This document shows, in pieces, positions 19,485 to 30,859 of a stretch of DNA of 64,000 nt (its first letter is position 1; each line of letters starts with the position of its first letter). The notes beneath the pieces are model-generated. The model was not told the DNA's origin. It did not search any database and saw only the letters and a list, made by a program, of their open reading frames with translations. The stretch is from Aspidiotus rigidus. Lineage: Eukaryota; Arthropoda; Insecta; Hemiptera; Diaspididae. A program made the translations under genes and the position numbers. The DNA lies in assembly GCA_035079385.1 (NCBI GenBank), contig JAVHKY010000004.1:20119001-20183000 (forward strand), read 5' to 3'.

Positions 19485-20770
19485 AAAAAACAACGGCTTC
19501 CTTAACGAAGTTGAACGAGGAACGCAGGGAACCTGTTTTATGAGTCAAATGGGTTGGTATTGAAAATTCAAGGAAACCTAGACCTAGATAAAGCTAGTAT
19601 AAAGAAGGCCTAGACCTACTATAAGCCTAGTATAATAGAGTTTGTGAGTCTAAATGCTATATTCCAAGTCCCTTTCATATCATATATAGCTCGAGAGTCG
19701 AAATTTTTCCAAGTCCCAGGTCGAAATTTTTCTAAGTCCCAGGTCGAAATTTTCTAAGTCCCTCTCCTATCATATACGGCTCGAGAGTCGAAATTTTTCC
19801 AAGTTTTTTACTGGACGGCGCACGGCAAATTTCTCAAAAAGCCCCCAATAAAACAGGTTCCCTGTTAAAACGACGGCTTCCTTTACGAAGTTGAACGAGG
19901 AACGCAGGCAACCTGTTTTATGAGCCATATGGGATTTGGTATTGAGAATTCAAGGAAGCCTAGACCTACTATAAGCCTAGTATAATATAGTTTGAGAGTA
20001 AATTTTTCTCGACTCTCGAGCCGTATATGATAGGAGAGGGACTTGGAAAAACGACGGCTTCCTTAACGAAGTTAAACGAGGAACGCAGGGAACCTGTTTT
20101 ATGAGTCGAATAGGATTTGGTATTGAAAATTCAAAGAAGCCTAGACCTAGATAAAGCTAGTATAAAGAAGGCCTAGACGTAAAATAAGCCCAGTATAATG
20201 TAGTTTGAAAGTCCAAGTTTTTCTCAAATCTCGAGCTATTTATGATAGGAGGGAGACTTGGGAAAATTTGTCCCCTATCATATATAGCTCGAGAGTCAAA
20301 AGTTTTCCAAGTCCCTCTTCTATCATATATAGCTTCAGATTCGAAATTTTTTCTAAGTCCCTCTCCTATCATATGTATATGGCGCGAGAGTCGAAAAGTC
20401 CCCCTCCTATCATATATAGCTCGAGAGTCGAAATTTTTCTAAGTCCCTCTCCTATCATATATGGCTCGAGAGTCGAAATTTTTCCAAGTCCCCCTCCTAT
20501 CATATATAGCTCGAGAGTCGAAATTTTTCCAAGTTTTTCGCTGGACGGCGCACGGCAGATTTCTCAAATAGCCCCCCATAAAACAGGTTCCCTGTTAAAA
20601 TTTCGACTCTCGAGCTATAATTATAATTAGCTCGAGAGTCGAAATTTTTTCCAAGTCCCCTTCCTATCATATATGGCTCGAGAGTCGAAATTTTATAAGT
20701 TTTTTGTTGGACGGCGCTTGGCGCACGGCAAATTTCTCAAAAAGCCCCTCATAGAACAGGTTCCTTGTTA
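19484..20770 (+). repeat. Module A/B/C composite repeat array
   Basis: The densest copy of the dispersed repeat. Module C (acggcttccttaacgaagtt, gaacgaggaacgcaggga, cctgttttatgagtc, then ctagacctag/ataagcctagtataata) occurs three times, from about 19485, 19871 and 20053. Module A (atatagctcgagagtcg plus aaatttttccaagtccc) occurs about ten times forward (near 19685, 19771, 20288, 20331, 20384, 20420, 20463, 20508, 20628, 20673). It occurs three times inverted (near 20010, 20228, 20603). Module B (ctggacggcgcacggca, then aaaacaggttccctgttaaa) occurs near 19808, 20541 and 20708. Copies at 20420-20510 are spaced 43-45 bases. Open frames over the array are repeat artefacts. Confidence 0.8.
20600..20644. 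repeat. Perfect inverted repeat within module A array
   Basis: Two facing module A pieces (ending ctcgagcta and beginning tagctcgag, 21-base arms) flank an AT-rich 10-base centre. The result is a near-perfect palindrome of about 52 bases. Confidence 0.7.
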
Positions 20771-20794
20771 GAATTCGAGCTAATGAAATGGTAT

Positions 20795-20887
20795 TTGTCA
20801 ACAGACTGCAATTAGCAACCAGCTTTGGCTGCTAAATCAACTCGTTCATTGCCGACAATGCCCCTGTGACTAGGAATCCACATAATA
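20795..20887 (-). pseudogene. Non-LTR retrotransposon RNase H fragment
   Basis: The - strand reads MWIPSHRGIVGNERVDLAAK, the conserved WxPxHxGxxGNExxDxxAK block of the RNase H domain in Jockey/I/R1-type pol proteins. A stop follows soon after. The MITE at 20894-21057 sits right beside it. Confidence 0.7.
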
Positions 20888-20893
20888 GCTAGC

Positions 20894-21057
20894 CATACAC
20901 GAGCGGATTTTTTGACGGATTTCCGATCCGCGGATCAGATCCGCGTGATTTCAGACCGGACTGAAGATCTCGGGTATCCGACTAGTGCCCCTTAACGGAT
21001 TTCTGAGATCCGCTCCAGATCCGACGGAAAATCCGTCAAAACATCCGCTCGTGTATG
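20894..21057. mobile_element. 164-bp MITE with 37-bp TIRs
   Basis: The termini catacacgagcggatttttt and its near-exact inverse form TIRs of about 37 bp with one or two mismatches. The flanks gctagc (20888-20893 and 21058-21063) are identical and may be a 6-bp target duplication. This hexamer is itself a palindrome, so the exact duplication is ambiguous. The interior is GC-rich ('gatccgcggatcagatccgc') and non-coding. Superfamily not determined. Confidence 0.75.
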
Positions 21058-21351
21058 GCTAGCTAATAGTATGTTGATACAGGAGATTTCCGTAAAAAAG
21101 GCCTGAAATATGAATAAATAATCACTTCGTTTTTTTCTGAACATTTCCAGTTGAAAGGTTGTTCGTTTTTCATAATATACGACACGAATTTCTGGATAAA
21201 AAGGGGTTGGTAGGTATCGGGGGTCAAAGACCTGGAATACCTACTCAGAATGTATTCTTGAGTTCTTGAGGCTTGAATATGCTCAAGAAAAATTGACATA
21301 TGGGGGAAGGATTTGCCACGCCACGTTACAGCTTCATGGCATTCAAAAACC

Positions 21352-21613
21352 AATGAAGTAGTGATGGAATGAAAAGTGCCCCTTACTTTTTTTTACCATA
21401 AACGTGATGGTTTTGGAAAAATTCTCTTCTGGCCTCACATATTCGCTTCCATAGTCATATTGCATACTTTCAATCATTTCTATCCCTTTTACGCAGTCAA
21501 TTACGAATTGCTCTCCAGCACCTTTATCAACTAGAATACAATCTCGAAGATTACCGCAAGATTTGCGGTACCACAGGCGAACACTGTGATCGACGTCAAG
21601 TCGCGTCGCGCGT
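21352..21613 (-). CDS. Unrecognised open segment, candidate exon
   Basis: The - strand from 21613 is open for about 88 codons to a TGA near 21350. It includes SVRLWYRKSCGNLRD, CILVDKGAGEQFVIDCVK and EYVRPEENFSKTITFM, which look protein-like in composition. There is no ATG at its start. A possible acceptor (gatcacag) lies near 21577 and a possible donor (atg then gtaaaa) near 21396. I do not recognise the family. It lies at the edge of a CpG-rich patch (21586-22010), which could be a promoter for a - strand gene. It could also be a relic of a mobile element. Confidence 0.3.
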
Positions 21614-22010
21614 CAGGTCCTCCAGCGCGACCACGCCACGCGACTGTGGTAACAAGTTCGTACCGTAATGCGCTATACGACCGTTGGAGTGGAGGTGTGC
21701 GTACACAAAAAAGAGTCGGGGTAGCTGGACGCTCCGTCGATGGCCACTATTACATTAACTGGATTTACTTCAGTACTTTCCTGTCTGTACATCGCATCGT
21801 CTCTTGCCGTCTGGGTATACGCGAATGTCAGTTTCGTTCGAACGTTTTCGGTACCAATAGAGGTATTTCAGTTGATTCTTCGGCGGTTGCGTGCGGTGTG
21901 TCGTTCTGCTTCGGCCTGTTGCGTCGTGTCGCCACCAGTTTTGTTTTTCATTGCACCGAGTAACGACATCATCGTTGACAAACGACAAGACAGCACATTA
22001 CAGAAACAAA
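21586..22010. other. CpG-rich patch
   Basis: GC- and CpG-rich compared with its AT-rich surroundings, with several long open frames on both strands as expected from composition alone. None gives a recognisable protein. A 5' UTR or promoter region is possible. Nothing in the sequence proves it. Confidence 0.35.
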
Positions 22011-22051
22011 ACGCGACGGACGACTTCAATAAATAAAATTAAAAAACTAAA

Positions 22052-22092
22052 AAAAGAAAAAAAAAAGAAAGAAAGAAAGAAAGAAAGAAAAA
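22052..22092. repeat. AAAG/GAAA microsatellite
   Basis: A run of aaag repeats (about 22067-22091) preceded by an A-rich stretch. Confidence 0.85.
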
Positions 22093-24240
22093 CGTTTCGC
22101 CTTTAAAAATCGGTTCGTTTCTATACTGGTTCGTGCGGTTATGGATTTAAAAGTGAAAGTTTATTACCACGTGTAACATACCTGTATACCTTTACGAGTG
22201 AATTGCTCCGCGAAGACCAGTCAGTATTTACGTGAGTTGCCGCCGCTTCTTTCAAAATAGTGTATAAATATGATTCGTCTAGTACTCCGATACACTATGA
22301 TATCATATATCATATAGTGAGGCATATTTTATGAAGTCATTCTACTGTTAAGAATTATGATTGATGAATTATACGTGAAGAATGGCATTACGTAATCTGT
22401 GGCGAGAAAATTTTGCTACGAATAGGGAAGAGTATCGGAGACGAACGAGGAGAATTCGCACAATAAGGTGACTTCCTCACGACGCTAATTGCTCTCAGAT
22501 CATTTGAGATGCATGGTTGATTTGGGTAATTGGAAGAAAATCGCGAGTCGAAGAAATTTTAATATTCTGAGAAACGAGTTGTAGCGTAAGCCCTGGTCTC
22601 GTAACCTTCCAAGTCATTCAACTTGTAGTTGACGATGGATGGGTCGAATATTGAAGGCTCCTCTGTTTTTTTTTCCCATGGGAAGGCGAAACATCAGTTT
22701 TTGAGGTTATCTTGGTATTTATCATCCATTCTTCTGTACTTCTCTAAATTACTGGACTCCTACTGTATGTTCTAGTTATAAAAAGTCTTTCTATTGTCTT
22801 CTTACAAAATAGAAAGCTCGAAACTGTTCCTCTAAGGATTCACAAGCACGTGTTCTGTTGCTATTTTCTCAACCGTCGTTCGAGGATGCCTCAAGTTTCT
22901 ATCACGAGTTTAAAGATCAATTTGAGCCACCTCCTATTGATTGTGAAAGAGTTAATGATGTCTCCTCGGACCTCTGTCCTAGTCGCACGCTCAAAATATT
23001 TTTTCAATTTTATTCTCACACCCTTCTTTCTTCATCGCTTGTCCCTTTGAATCTAGAACTTTGAAGCATTTATTTATGGCGGAAAGACAATCGTACGAAA
23101 GAATTTTGTATTATCTAACCACTACAGTGTTCTACAGCTTCCATGATGAGAAGTGAGACAAATTTGAGGTGAACTCGGGATACTGACGAACAGACTTTAT
23201 TTGCCTGGTACTCCATTGCAAACAATTGAGAATATTTCTCATTTTGGTAACCCTTTTACTCTGAGTTGAGTCTTCCTCAGTCTCATTCACTGCAAGCTAG
23301 GTGCCGTTTTCGTAACTCACGAGTATTTCCAAATCCAAAACCCTAGATTATAATATTTCTGTTCGTATGTGTTTCATGGTTATGGTGATTTACATGAATT
23401 TCTCTATCACTTGACGTCAAGCACCCTCCTGGTAATGTTTTTCCAGTATTACAAGGCTCTATTGCTCGTAGGTTTGCATATGGGTAAGTGGTTTTGCTAT
23501 TTTACCATCAGGAGAAGTGATGGAAATTTTTCTAAGCAGCTACAGACTAGGGATCACATTTTTTCGTATCGTTCAGTTTTTCTGTATTTCCTCTGCACGT
23601 GCCTAAAAAACCTTCATAGAGACTCGCTGCCTCCGACGGTAGGGGAGTAAAAATCGTTGGAACTCCCGAAATTAGGTCAAAGTCATTTGTTTTTTGAATA
23701 TATGTATTCGAACTTGGAACGTGAAAGGGTACGTACGCCAAGGTACAAAAGAAATAGAGGAAGACCTGGAAGAAAATTGACGCCGACAGGCCAACAGGCC
23801 CACCGCGGGCGAAGGACACGATGGCGACGACCCCCAACAATGCCATAGTGGAATTCGAAGTAGTTGAAATTTAACAAGTTATACTTCTCATTCATCTCAT
23901 TTAGTGAGCAGATAAAAAGTTAGACACCGCGCTCAGGTCAAACAGTCACACTAACAACGTCATCAAGGTGAATTTTCTATCGACATCTTTCAGGTTGTCC
24001 TCTTCGTGAAGCAGAATTCTCATAAGGTGGTACCTATAATTTGTTCGGACCATGTACTCGATCGACTTTTGAGGCGAAAGCACTGTCTTTCACGTTTTAC
24101 GAGCTTTGGACCATATGTGTATTAAATTAAGTATCACATTTATACGGTTTGACTCAGAAATTTTGTGATACCAACGAAGGTTCTTGAAAAATAAAATTTA
24201 ATTTATACTCAAAAATGTATACGATTGTTTTCTTTTCTCT
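22093..24240. other. Region without recognisable genes
   Basis: Several short open frames occur (for example + strand 22850-23064 and 23657-23848), but none shows a known motif or a splice context I trust. A 37-base segment near 23447-23483 has an acceptor (tttttccag) and a donor (gtaagt), but carries a stop in the phase left by the exon at 12815. Confidence 0.4.
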
Positions 24241-24248
24241 TTTCCGTT

Positions 24249-24328
<80 letters not shown>
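24249..24328. repeat. (TC)n microsatellite
   Basis: An uninterrupted dinucleotide run of about 80 bases. It creates a Ser-Leu run in one open frame, which is not a gene. Confidence 0.97.
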
Positions 24329-24330
<2 letters not shown>

Positions 24331-25350
24331 GAATTTTCAAATTACAGATATTCTATGTCATTTTGCTCCTCTCCCCTTCATTCCTCTTTTCACGTACGTA
24401 GCTGACGATTCGTTTCACTTCGAACTGAAAGAGTCATCATCTAAATCAATCTTCCCTTCTACGTGTTCGCGTTCTCATCAAAGAGCTGCTCTCAAAAACG
24501 ATTCTCCGTAAAAGTGAGAGTATAGGTGTTTCGTAATTGTAGGTTAATCTTTGCAACGCAGGTACTTCTCACTGCAGGAAGGGGTTACATAGACTTAACG
24601 TTCTTGATCTTCGACTCTTATACAGCTCTCGAAGGTATATAGCATTAGCTCATCCATCCGCTCGCGTGCAGATGCGACGCGACGCGATTAACAAAAATGA
24701 CCCCGTAGAAATGTAGACCACGTAATGAACGTAGGTGCACGAATATAAATCTCGGACGATTCGTACTGCAACATTAAAGGATAATTGAAGTTTCGAAATT
24801 GGTCGGATCCAATTCGTGCGTCTCTCGCGATCACATCTATCGCGAGTTGTTTTACTCGAGGGAAAGAAAATGAAAGACTAAAATGGCTCGTTTGCTGTAC
24901 TCGTTCTCCGAGTGGTGCGCGAGCTTCTTCTTGCCCGCGGGTTTGTACTTAAGTTCGTCATCATTGTAAAAATCGTGGTATCACTACTTTGCTCTTTTCT
25001 CAGAAGATAATCAGACAAAAATGAACGAAACTTCAGTTTAAAGGCCACTCTGTGCTGGAGTCGAGAAAAAAGGGAATTTGAGTGTGCAATAGAGTGGGTG
25101 GCTAGCTTGAAAAACTGATTCCCATAAGAAATGAGTTACCCAAAAACTTTCTAATGATCACTGACGATCTCTTGCCCGAAGGGGCACAAATCAAGTTAGA
25201 AGATTGAAGTTCCGTGGTGCTAAAGATGTAGAAAGCAAATCGGAGAAGGTTTGAGATGACGGTATGTGATCTTAAGATCAGTCAACTCATGCGCTGAGGC
25301 AGGTGTTTTTTCTCGGCGTTACTCCGCTCTATTTTTTTGGCCTCAAGAGG
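24329..25350. other. Region without recognisable genes
   Basis: Moderately CpG-containing around 24640-24930 (gatgcgacgcgacgcgat). No gene, RNA or repeat could be assigned. Confidence 0.4.
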
Positions 25351-26061
25351 GATTTCATATTCCCTCAGCCCATGTAATTCCCCTTCTATCTCTTCATTGT
25401 CATCTAGGAACTTATGTCACATTTGGGCTCTTGATTCTTATTTTTTCATCCACTCACCCTCGGTTAAGCCCTACCCCTAACATCCCTCTCGATCTTACTG
25501 AAATTCTCAAAAAACAGACGACGTCTTCTGAATTTCTACATTCTCTGCTACAGGTACGGGACCACATTGGGACCCAGAACCAAATATTCAGTTTGCATTC
25601 AGGGTATCAGCTCATCCTTCCGTGTGAGAAACTCCATTTCCATATTCAACGTTTGCCTCCCCTTTCTCACCCGATCCTCTCCTCCCACAATTTTCTTATC
25701 GTATTTGATTCTCTCTCATCTTTACTTGCTATTCAAGATTCTCATTTTACTAATCTAATCGTCCCTCATTCTTATGAAATCTTCGAATTTCTCATTTTCC
25801 ATCTCTTTTCCATGGATCTCGGACACATCAACTGAAAGAAACTTGACGCAATGGACCATGTCTCGCAAAGCAGTCACTTCGTCCACCTTCCATGACTGAT
25901 CCCAGTCCCTCGTATAATCTCAAATCCTATTACCGTTCCCCCATTTTATTTCTAATCCCCCTTATTCTCCGACAAGCTTCGATCTTTAGAAAAATCTCCA
26001 ATTCTTCGGTCTACTTCGAACCGTTCTTTTTGACCAGAAGAAGTTATCCTAACCCTTAGGC

Positions 26062-26476
26062 CAGATGTACTCAACTTTTTTGAGCCACGATCAACTTTCA
26101 AAATTTCCAAATGTTCCGCGAGGAGGAGGAGGAGGAGGAGGAGGAGGAGGCTGAAACATTATATGATTTATTGAAACTCGTGACACAAAAATTATAGAAA
26201 TTAGAATGGTACTCGTAAATTCGTAAATTTTCTGATAAATGAAAAGATGTGAAATAAGAGTAGACATACTTTCAATGTGAAGCTTCACACTTTCTTTCAC
26301 TACAATCTTTTCTATATTAGGCTCATACTGAGTGAATGGAATACGCATGAATTCATCCAAATGTCGATTTTTAATCTTTATCAAGAATTTGAGACATTGA
26401 TGTTTTTTTGACAATTGCTCGAGAACGCTGGCGATCGACTAAAAATTCTTGGCGATCGACCCGTTGAGGACCGCTG
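26062..26476. mobile_element. 415-bp non-autonomous hAT-type element nested in the Jockey-type relic
   Basis: The left end is cagatgtactcaac and the right end, inverted, is cagcggtcctcaac. These are the imperfect CAGnGGTnCTCAAC termini of hAT elements. The flanks ccttaggc at 26054-26061 and 26477-26484 are an exact 8-bp duplication, the hAT length. Removing the element and one flank reconnects the retrotransposon's LGHTRL block. The interior has a (gga)n run at about 26118-26150 and no transposase. Confidence 0.85.
26118..26151. repeat. (GGA)n microsatellite
   Basis: About ten tandem gga/gag triplets within the hAT-type element. Confidence 0.95.
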
Positions 26477-26950
26477 CCTTAGGCCATACCCGTCTAGTTT
26501 ACTTTTCTCTCATTTTACGTTCCTCATCCCTTTCATGTCTGTACTGCAATGCTGTCGATCTACGTATCTGTTTAACACTTCTTCTCTTGCCCAGCTTTCG
26601 AAAATATCCGGCTTCACCAGTCTGTCTCTCCCTGAATCACAAACGCCTCTCGAAAAATCAGTTGCAAGGCTAAAAATGTTGTGACGGTATCGTGATAATT
26701 AAGGCGAAGTGAAATTCCTATTTGAGAATCATGTCCATCTCACTCACCGCTCGGAAGCGGCGAATTAATGAATTGTCAAAATTGGAAAAATGCGAATTTT
26801 GTCTTTTATTAGAAGACGAGGACTCGTGGTTTAGTCCTGAGTTCATAATTTCGTTGAAGGTAAGTTTATATTGTCAGCTTCCCTTCTGAGAGCTATTCCT
26901 GCTCCATTCTATCCCACCATTGCTCAAATGGAGGACGATAAATGTAGGGG

Positions 26951-29330
26951 ACTTCGGAGGGCTTATTTTCTACTCCTGGTTGTAATTGAGTATTGAAAGA
27001 TAAGATAATCCAAGAATTTATCATATAACCATCATCCTTATCGGTGAAAAATTTAGATTTACAAAATTGGCTGAATGTATTAAAAAAATTGAATTTCTAC
27101 GTATTTGTATGGTAGTTTGCGCGAGATTTGAGCTGTTATTACTAGGCTGGGAGGGAGATTCATCCCCGAAGCTGCAGCCCCCTACCTCACACTCTGCGGT
27201 CTGTTCACATGCAAGTTGGATCTCTCAGCACAATTAGCATAGATTGAACACAATTATTTTCCACCATGTGGAGTGTGCTGTAGACCCAGACAAGTAAATA
27301 CTAACCTAATTCCGCGGATCGAATTTATTGATGACTTATTTTCTTACGAAAAGCAATCGAATTTCATTGGCCAAGTTTAATGCGTCGCTTGAATTATACA
27401 TGTTCGATAAAAAGTATGGTGGGTGTTCGATGTCATTCTGTCAAGAGAAAAATAATTTATGTCTACGCACGTATGACCACGATTGTAAATTACAACTTTT
27501 CGTATGGTCCAGGTGCTGATTTTTTTGATTTTTTTTTTTGCAATAGCGTGAATGATTTCACTGCTGGAAATTACTTATGTATTATACGAAATGTCATTAC
27601 AAAGTAAACTGAGTACTCGATCACGCGAACATTGGACGTATTACTATTCAAATTGTGCTAAATTTATTGGGTAATTTATGCTCGCGGTCGAAATTTTACG
27701 ATTTGATTAATATCGAGCTCTCGGCCGAGCGACTGAATGAAACTGGAATCGTAAAATAACGTTTATTTATTTTTTTCCACGAATATCGGTGCGTGCTTAG
27801 GAGCTGGGACGATCTCCCCTAAAAAAATCTTCCAAATTCGACATTTTCGACAAATACAAGTAAACGAAGAGAGAAAAAAAAAAAAACTTTGTATACCAGC
27901 GTATTTGTAATTGGTTCTTATAAATGATGCTTAAAAAAAGTAAACGTAACTGTATAAGATGAACAGTTATCGTAATTTTTAATGAATGTCGCGTGTGTAT
28001 TATGGGCACGCACATAACGTTGTCATAATGATACCCATAAGTGTAGGTAAAAAGAAAAAGAAACAAGGAAAAAGACCGCATCAAAACATGAAATTCTAAA
28101 AGTTGTATCGAGCAATTTTAGGTGAGAGAATTAACGAGACAATTATTAATTGAGCACCTCTACCAAAAAAAAAAAAAAAAAAAAAAAAAAACATTTTTAT
28201 CTCAATCTATCGCAGATGTATGTTTAAGCGAGATACAAATCTTATCATCTTGTCTGACGGAACCGTGAGAAATATTTGGAAAATTTTCTAAACGTGTTAT
28301 CATCATTATTATTTATTCATTTTTTTACAAATTATTACACAACCGTGTGGTGAAAAATGATGCAGTTTTATACTAGTTTGCATGAATAGCGAACTTATAT
28401 TGATTATTAAAATATCGTGCCAGCATTTAGAGGAGAGAAAGATTGGCTTTGATTTTTCATCTCGTACACGTTCGTGCTGCATAATATGATCACTTTATCT
28501 CCTCAAGTTCGAGATCGATAATGATGAAGTGAATTAAACGATACCATGAATAGAGAAGCTTGTATGGAGGCGACCGATTGCATTAGAATGAGTCATGATT
28601 CACAATTTAATATTATCGATCATCTGGATCTTCCATAAGTCATCCGGTCGACGAAGTTGTTCCATTGATTATACTGTGTAGATATACTTCATTTCCAATT
28701 CTAACATTATTACGAAATAATACACAGTAGGTATTTGATTAAATCTTGGCGATCCTCCGGATTTTATTGGTTATTTAGAAAGTTGTAATTTAAATTTCTA
28801 CTATAGAGCCTTGAAGAGTGGGTGAAAGAAGACGAATGAGACGGGTCAAAAATTTGACAAGTCTTATCCAATCCACCTCGAAACTGAAATCCAGGCTTCA
28901 TCTTTTCTCATCTCTTGAAATTCTTCAATGTTTTCTGTCCATGATACTCGTCACTAGCGAGCTTGAATCAAAACGAGTTTGAGATGGGAAAGATATTGTC
29001 ACTAAAAGAATGTCTGCTGTAAAAAAGTTACGATGGTAGAAGAACAGTAGTGGAGTGTGATCATCCAAATTTTCAGAGAAGATCATATCTTTCTTAGTAA
29101 TTATCCTCCTTAATGCCAAACTTAGAGAAGACAACTGGATTTTGCCTGGTCACCTTCATTCTTCATTCATTTGGATTTCTTTGGTCGTATTCAAGTGTAT
29201 CTTCTCCTCACCTCGCTCCTTCAGAATTCATCTCTAGTTCTTAGACTACATTGAAAACCTTAATTTTATTTTTCACTTTCGTTGTGGACTTGTAAGCTGT
29301 CTTTCGACGTTGTCCACAAATTAACTCATT
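26951..29330. other. Region without recognisable genes
   Basis: AT-rich. It contains a poly-A run of 26 bases at about 28166-28191 and a poly-A of 12 near 27873. No coding or RNA gene signal was recognised. Confidence 0.4.
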
Positions 29331-29549
29331 TTGTAATTCCTAGCGGCCTGCTTCAGGTGAAAGTTTCAGCTGACCATGGTCTCGTTTCCTGTTTCTCGAG
29401 CAAGGAGCACCTGGTCTCCTGCTTGACCCCTAAAGTCTCTTGATCGGTCGTTGTCTTCTTCTTTGCTATGAACACCAACGCTCTCTTCTCAGGTAGGAGT
29501 TGATTGGTGGTGAACTTGCTGATACGCAAAGAGCTTTCGTCGAGACAGT

Positions 29550-30790
29550 GCGGTAGGCACTAACACTTCGAGTCAAACCAGATGCCTTGGTACTTCATTA
29601 CCTTCTTGGTCTTGATTTCTACACCTTGCAGGCGAAAGGTTAGTGGGCGAGTCGTGAAGAAAGTGGCCTTCGTCTTACCTACTTCAAGTTCTGGTCTGGC
29701 CAATTTAATCCAACGCGTCACTGCCTCTAAGGCTCGGTCTACCCTGCTCTCCATACAGTGTGTCATCAGCATAGCAGATAAACTTAACACCCGGCGGCAG
29801 CTTCATCTATCTTGAAAATTCCGCATCACAAGAGCGGCCCACAAGTAACTGGATGCTTTACTGTTCCAGCAGACGTCTGTCTCTGCTTGGATTTCTCGAT
29901 TGCTAAGATAGCTGCTGATCATTCCGAGCAGGTATGCGTGCACTTCTGCGTCCTTGAGGGCTTCCAATATCTTCTCCCATTAAATCGAGTGGAACGCATT
30001 TGCTGCGCAAAACTGACGCGAGCTATTGCTGACTCAGCTATCTTCTTCATTTTGATTCTAATATCTGATGTACAGCGTTCAGTTTGGAAACCATTCTGGC
30101 TCTTTGAGATTGAATCTCTTTCCTCCGGATAGCTCTCGAGTCGATTGGCTATCACTCTCTGTAAGAGTTTGACGACGTTTTCTACCAGGAAAAGTGGACG
30201 ATAAGAAGATGGCTAGCCAGGTGGTTTATTCTTCTTATCGATCAACGCTAGCGTGGTGTCATTTCACAGCACAGGAAATAGTCTCTGAACAACTACCACG
30301 TTGATTGTATCAACAAGCAGTATTGGGTCAACTGGATGTATTGCGCTGCAGACTGGATTTTGGACCTCACCCGGATCCGGGAGTCTATTGACTTCTGCAT
30401 CCATCTCCTCGGTACCTAGAAGGGATATACCATCCTCTTCTGCTATTAATAGCGTTACCATTGGTGGTGCCTGCTGTGGGAACGAGCCGTCAATGATTCG
30501 CCCTACGGCATCCGACTTCATTGGCCTCAATGCTGAGATGCCTTTCAGTACTATCTTTCAGAAATTACTAAAGGGGTTCTCCTCTGCCATATGGAACACT
30601 CTTGTACTGTCGTTGATGACTTTCTCCAGCTCTTACGGGCCAGCCGATATTCATGTGCAACCGCCCGCACCTCTTCATGGCCTCTTCCACGCTGGTATAT
30701 TCAGCTCTAACGGTGGGCAATATCATTGGACTACGAAAATGACGAACTTTGTTCTTGTCACCGTGAGAGGATAGTCTGGAAACCATTACG
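29550..30790 (-). pseudogene. R1-like non-LTR retrotransposon pol remnants
   Basis: The - strand gives, in order, an N-terminal linker (NIGWPVRAGESHQRQYKSV, 30660-30590) and an RT0-type segment ending near 30264 (AVGRIIDGSFPQQAPP). RT block 1 follows (RLESYPEERDSISKSQNGFQ, about 30150-30085). Last comes the motif C region: ICYADDT near 29775, EVGKTKATFF and VMKYQGIWFD, ending about 29565. Order and motifs are those of an R1/LOA-like RT. Frames change at least three times and the centre of the palm (motifs A and B) is missing or unreadable. YADD remains legible. Confidence 0.65.
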
Positions 30791-30859
30791 TTTTCTTGCT
30801 CTAGAATATCTCGGTCCCAGCACGGGCAGGTCTCATTTTGTGTAGTTTAATCTTGGACT

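Larger units (their letters stand above)
25351..26950 (+). pseudogene. Jockey/I-type non-LTR retrotransposon, 3' half
   Basis: The + strand reads PLLSLHCHLGTY (the connector before RNase H), then an RNase H relic FLIVFDSLSSLLAIQDS (about 25703-25753). After the nested hAT element it reads LGHTRLVY...SCLYCN, the GHTRL and CxxC Cys/His motif of Jockey/I-type pol C-termini (about 26478-26560). The 3' region at about 26868-26950 (tattgtcag.., accattgctcaaat, ggacgataaatg) matches that at about 41195-41280. Stops and frameshifts make it a pseudogene. Its insertion is older than the hAT element inside it. Confidence 0.7.

Noticed and set aside
20205..20630. 141-codon + strand open frame with repeated 'PPIIYSSRVEIF' peptide
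   Set aside because: It is a translation of the 43-45-base module A array. Periodicity is in the DNA, not in a protein.
24215..24511. Open frame with a long Ser-Leu run
   Set aside because: Created by the (TC)n microsatellite.
26715..26859. Third exon of the 12-kb gene using the gag at about 26726 as acceptor
   Set aside because: The phase fits, but the acceptor is poor and the segment lies inside a Jockey-type 3' region; one-in-three chance agreement.
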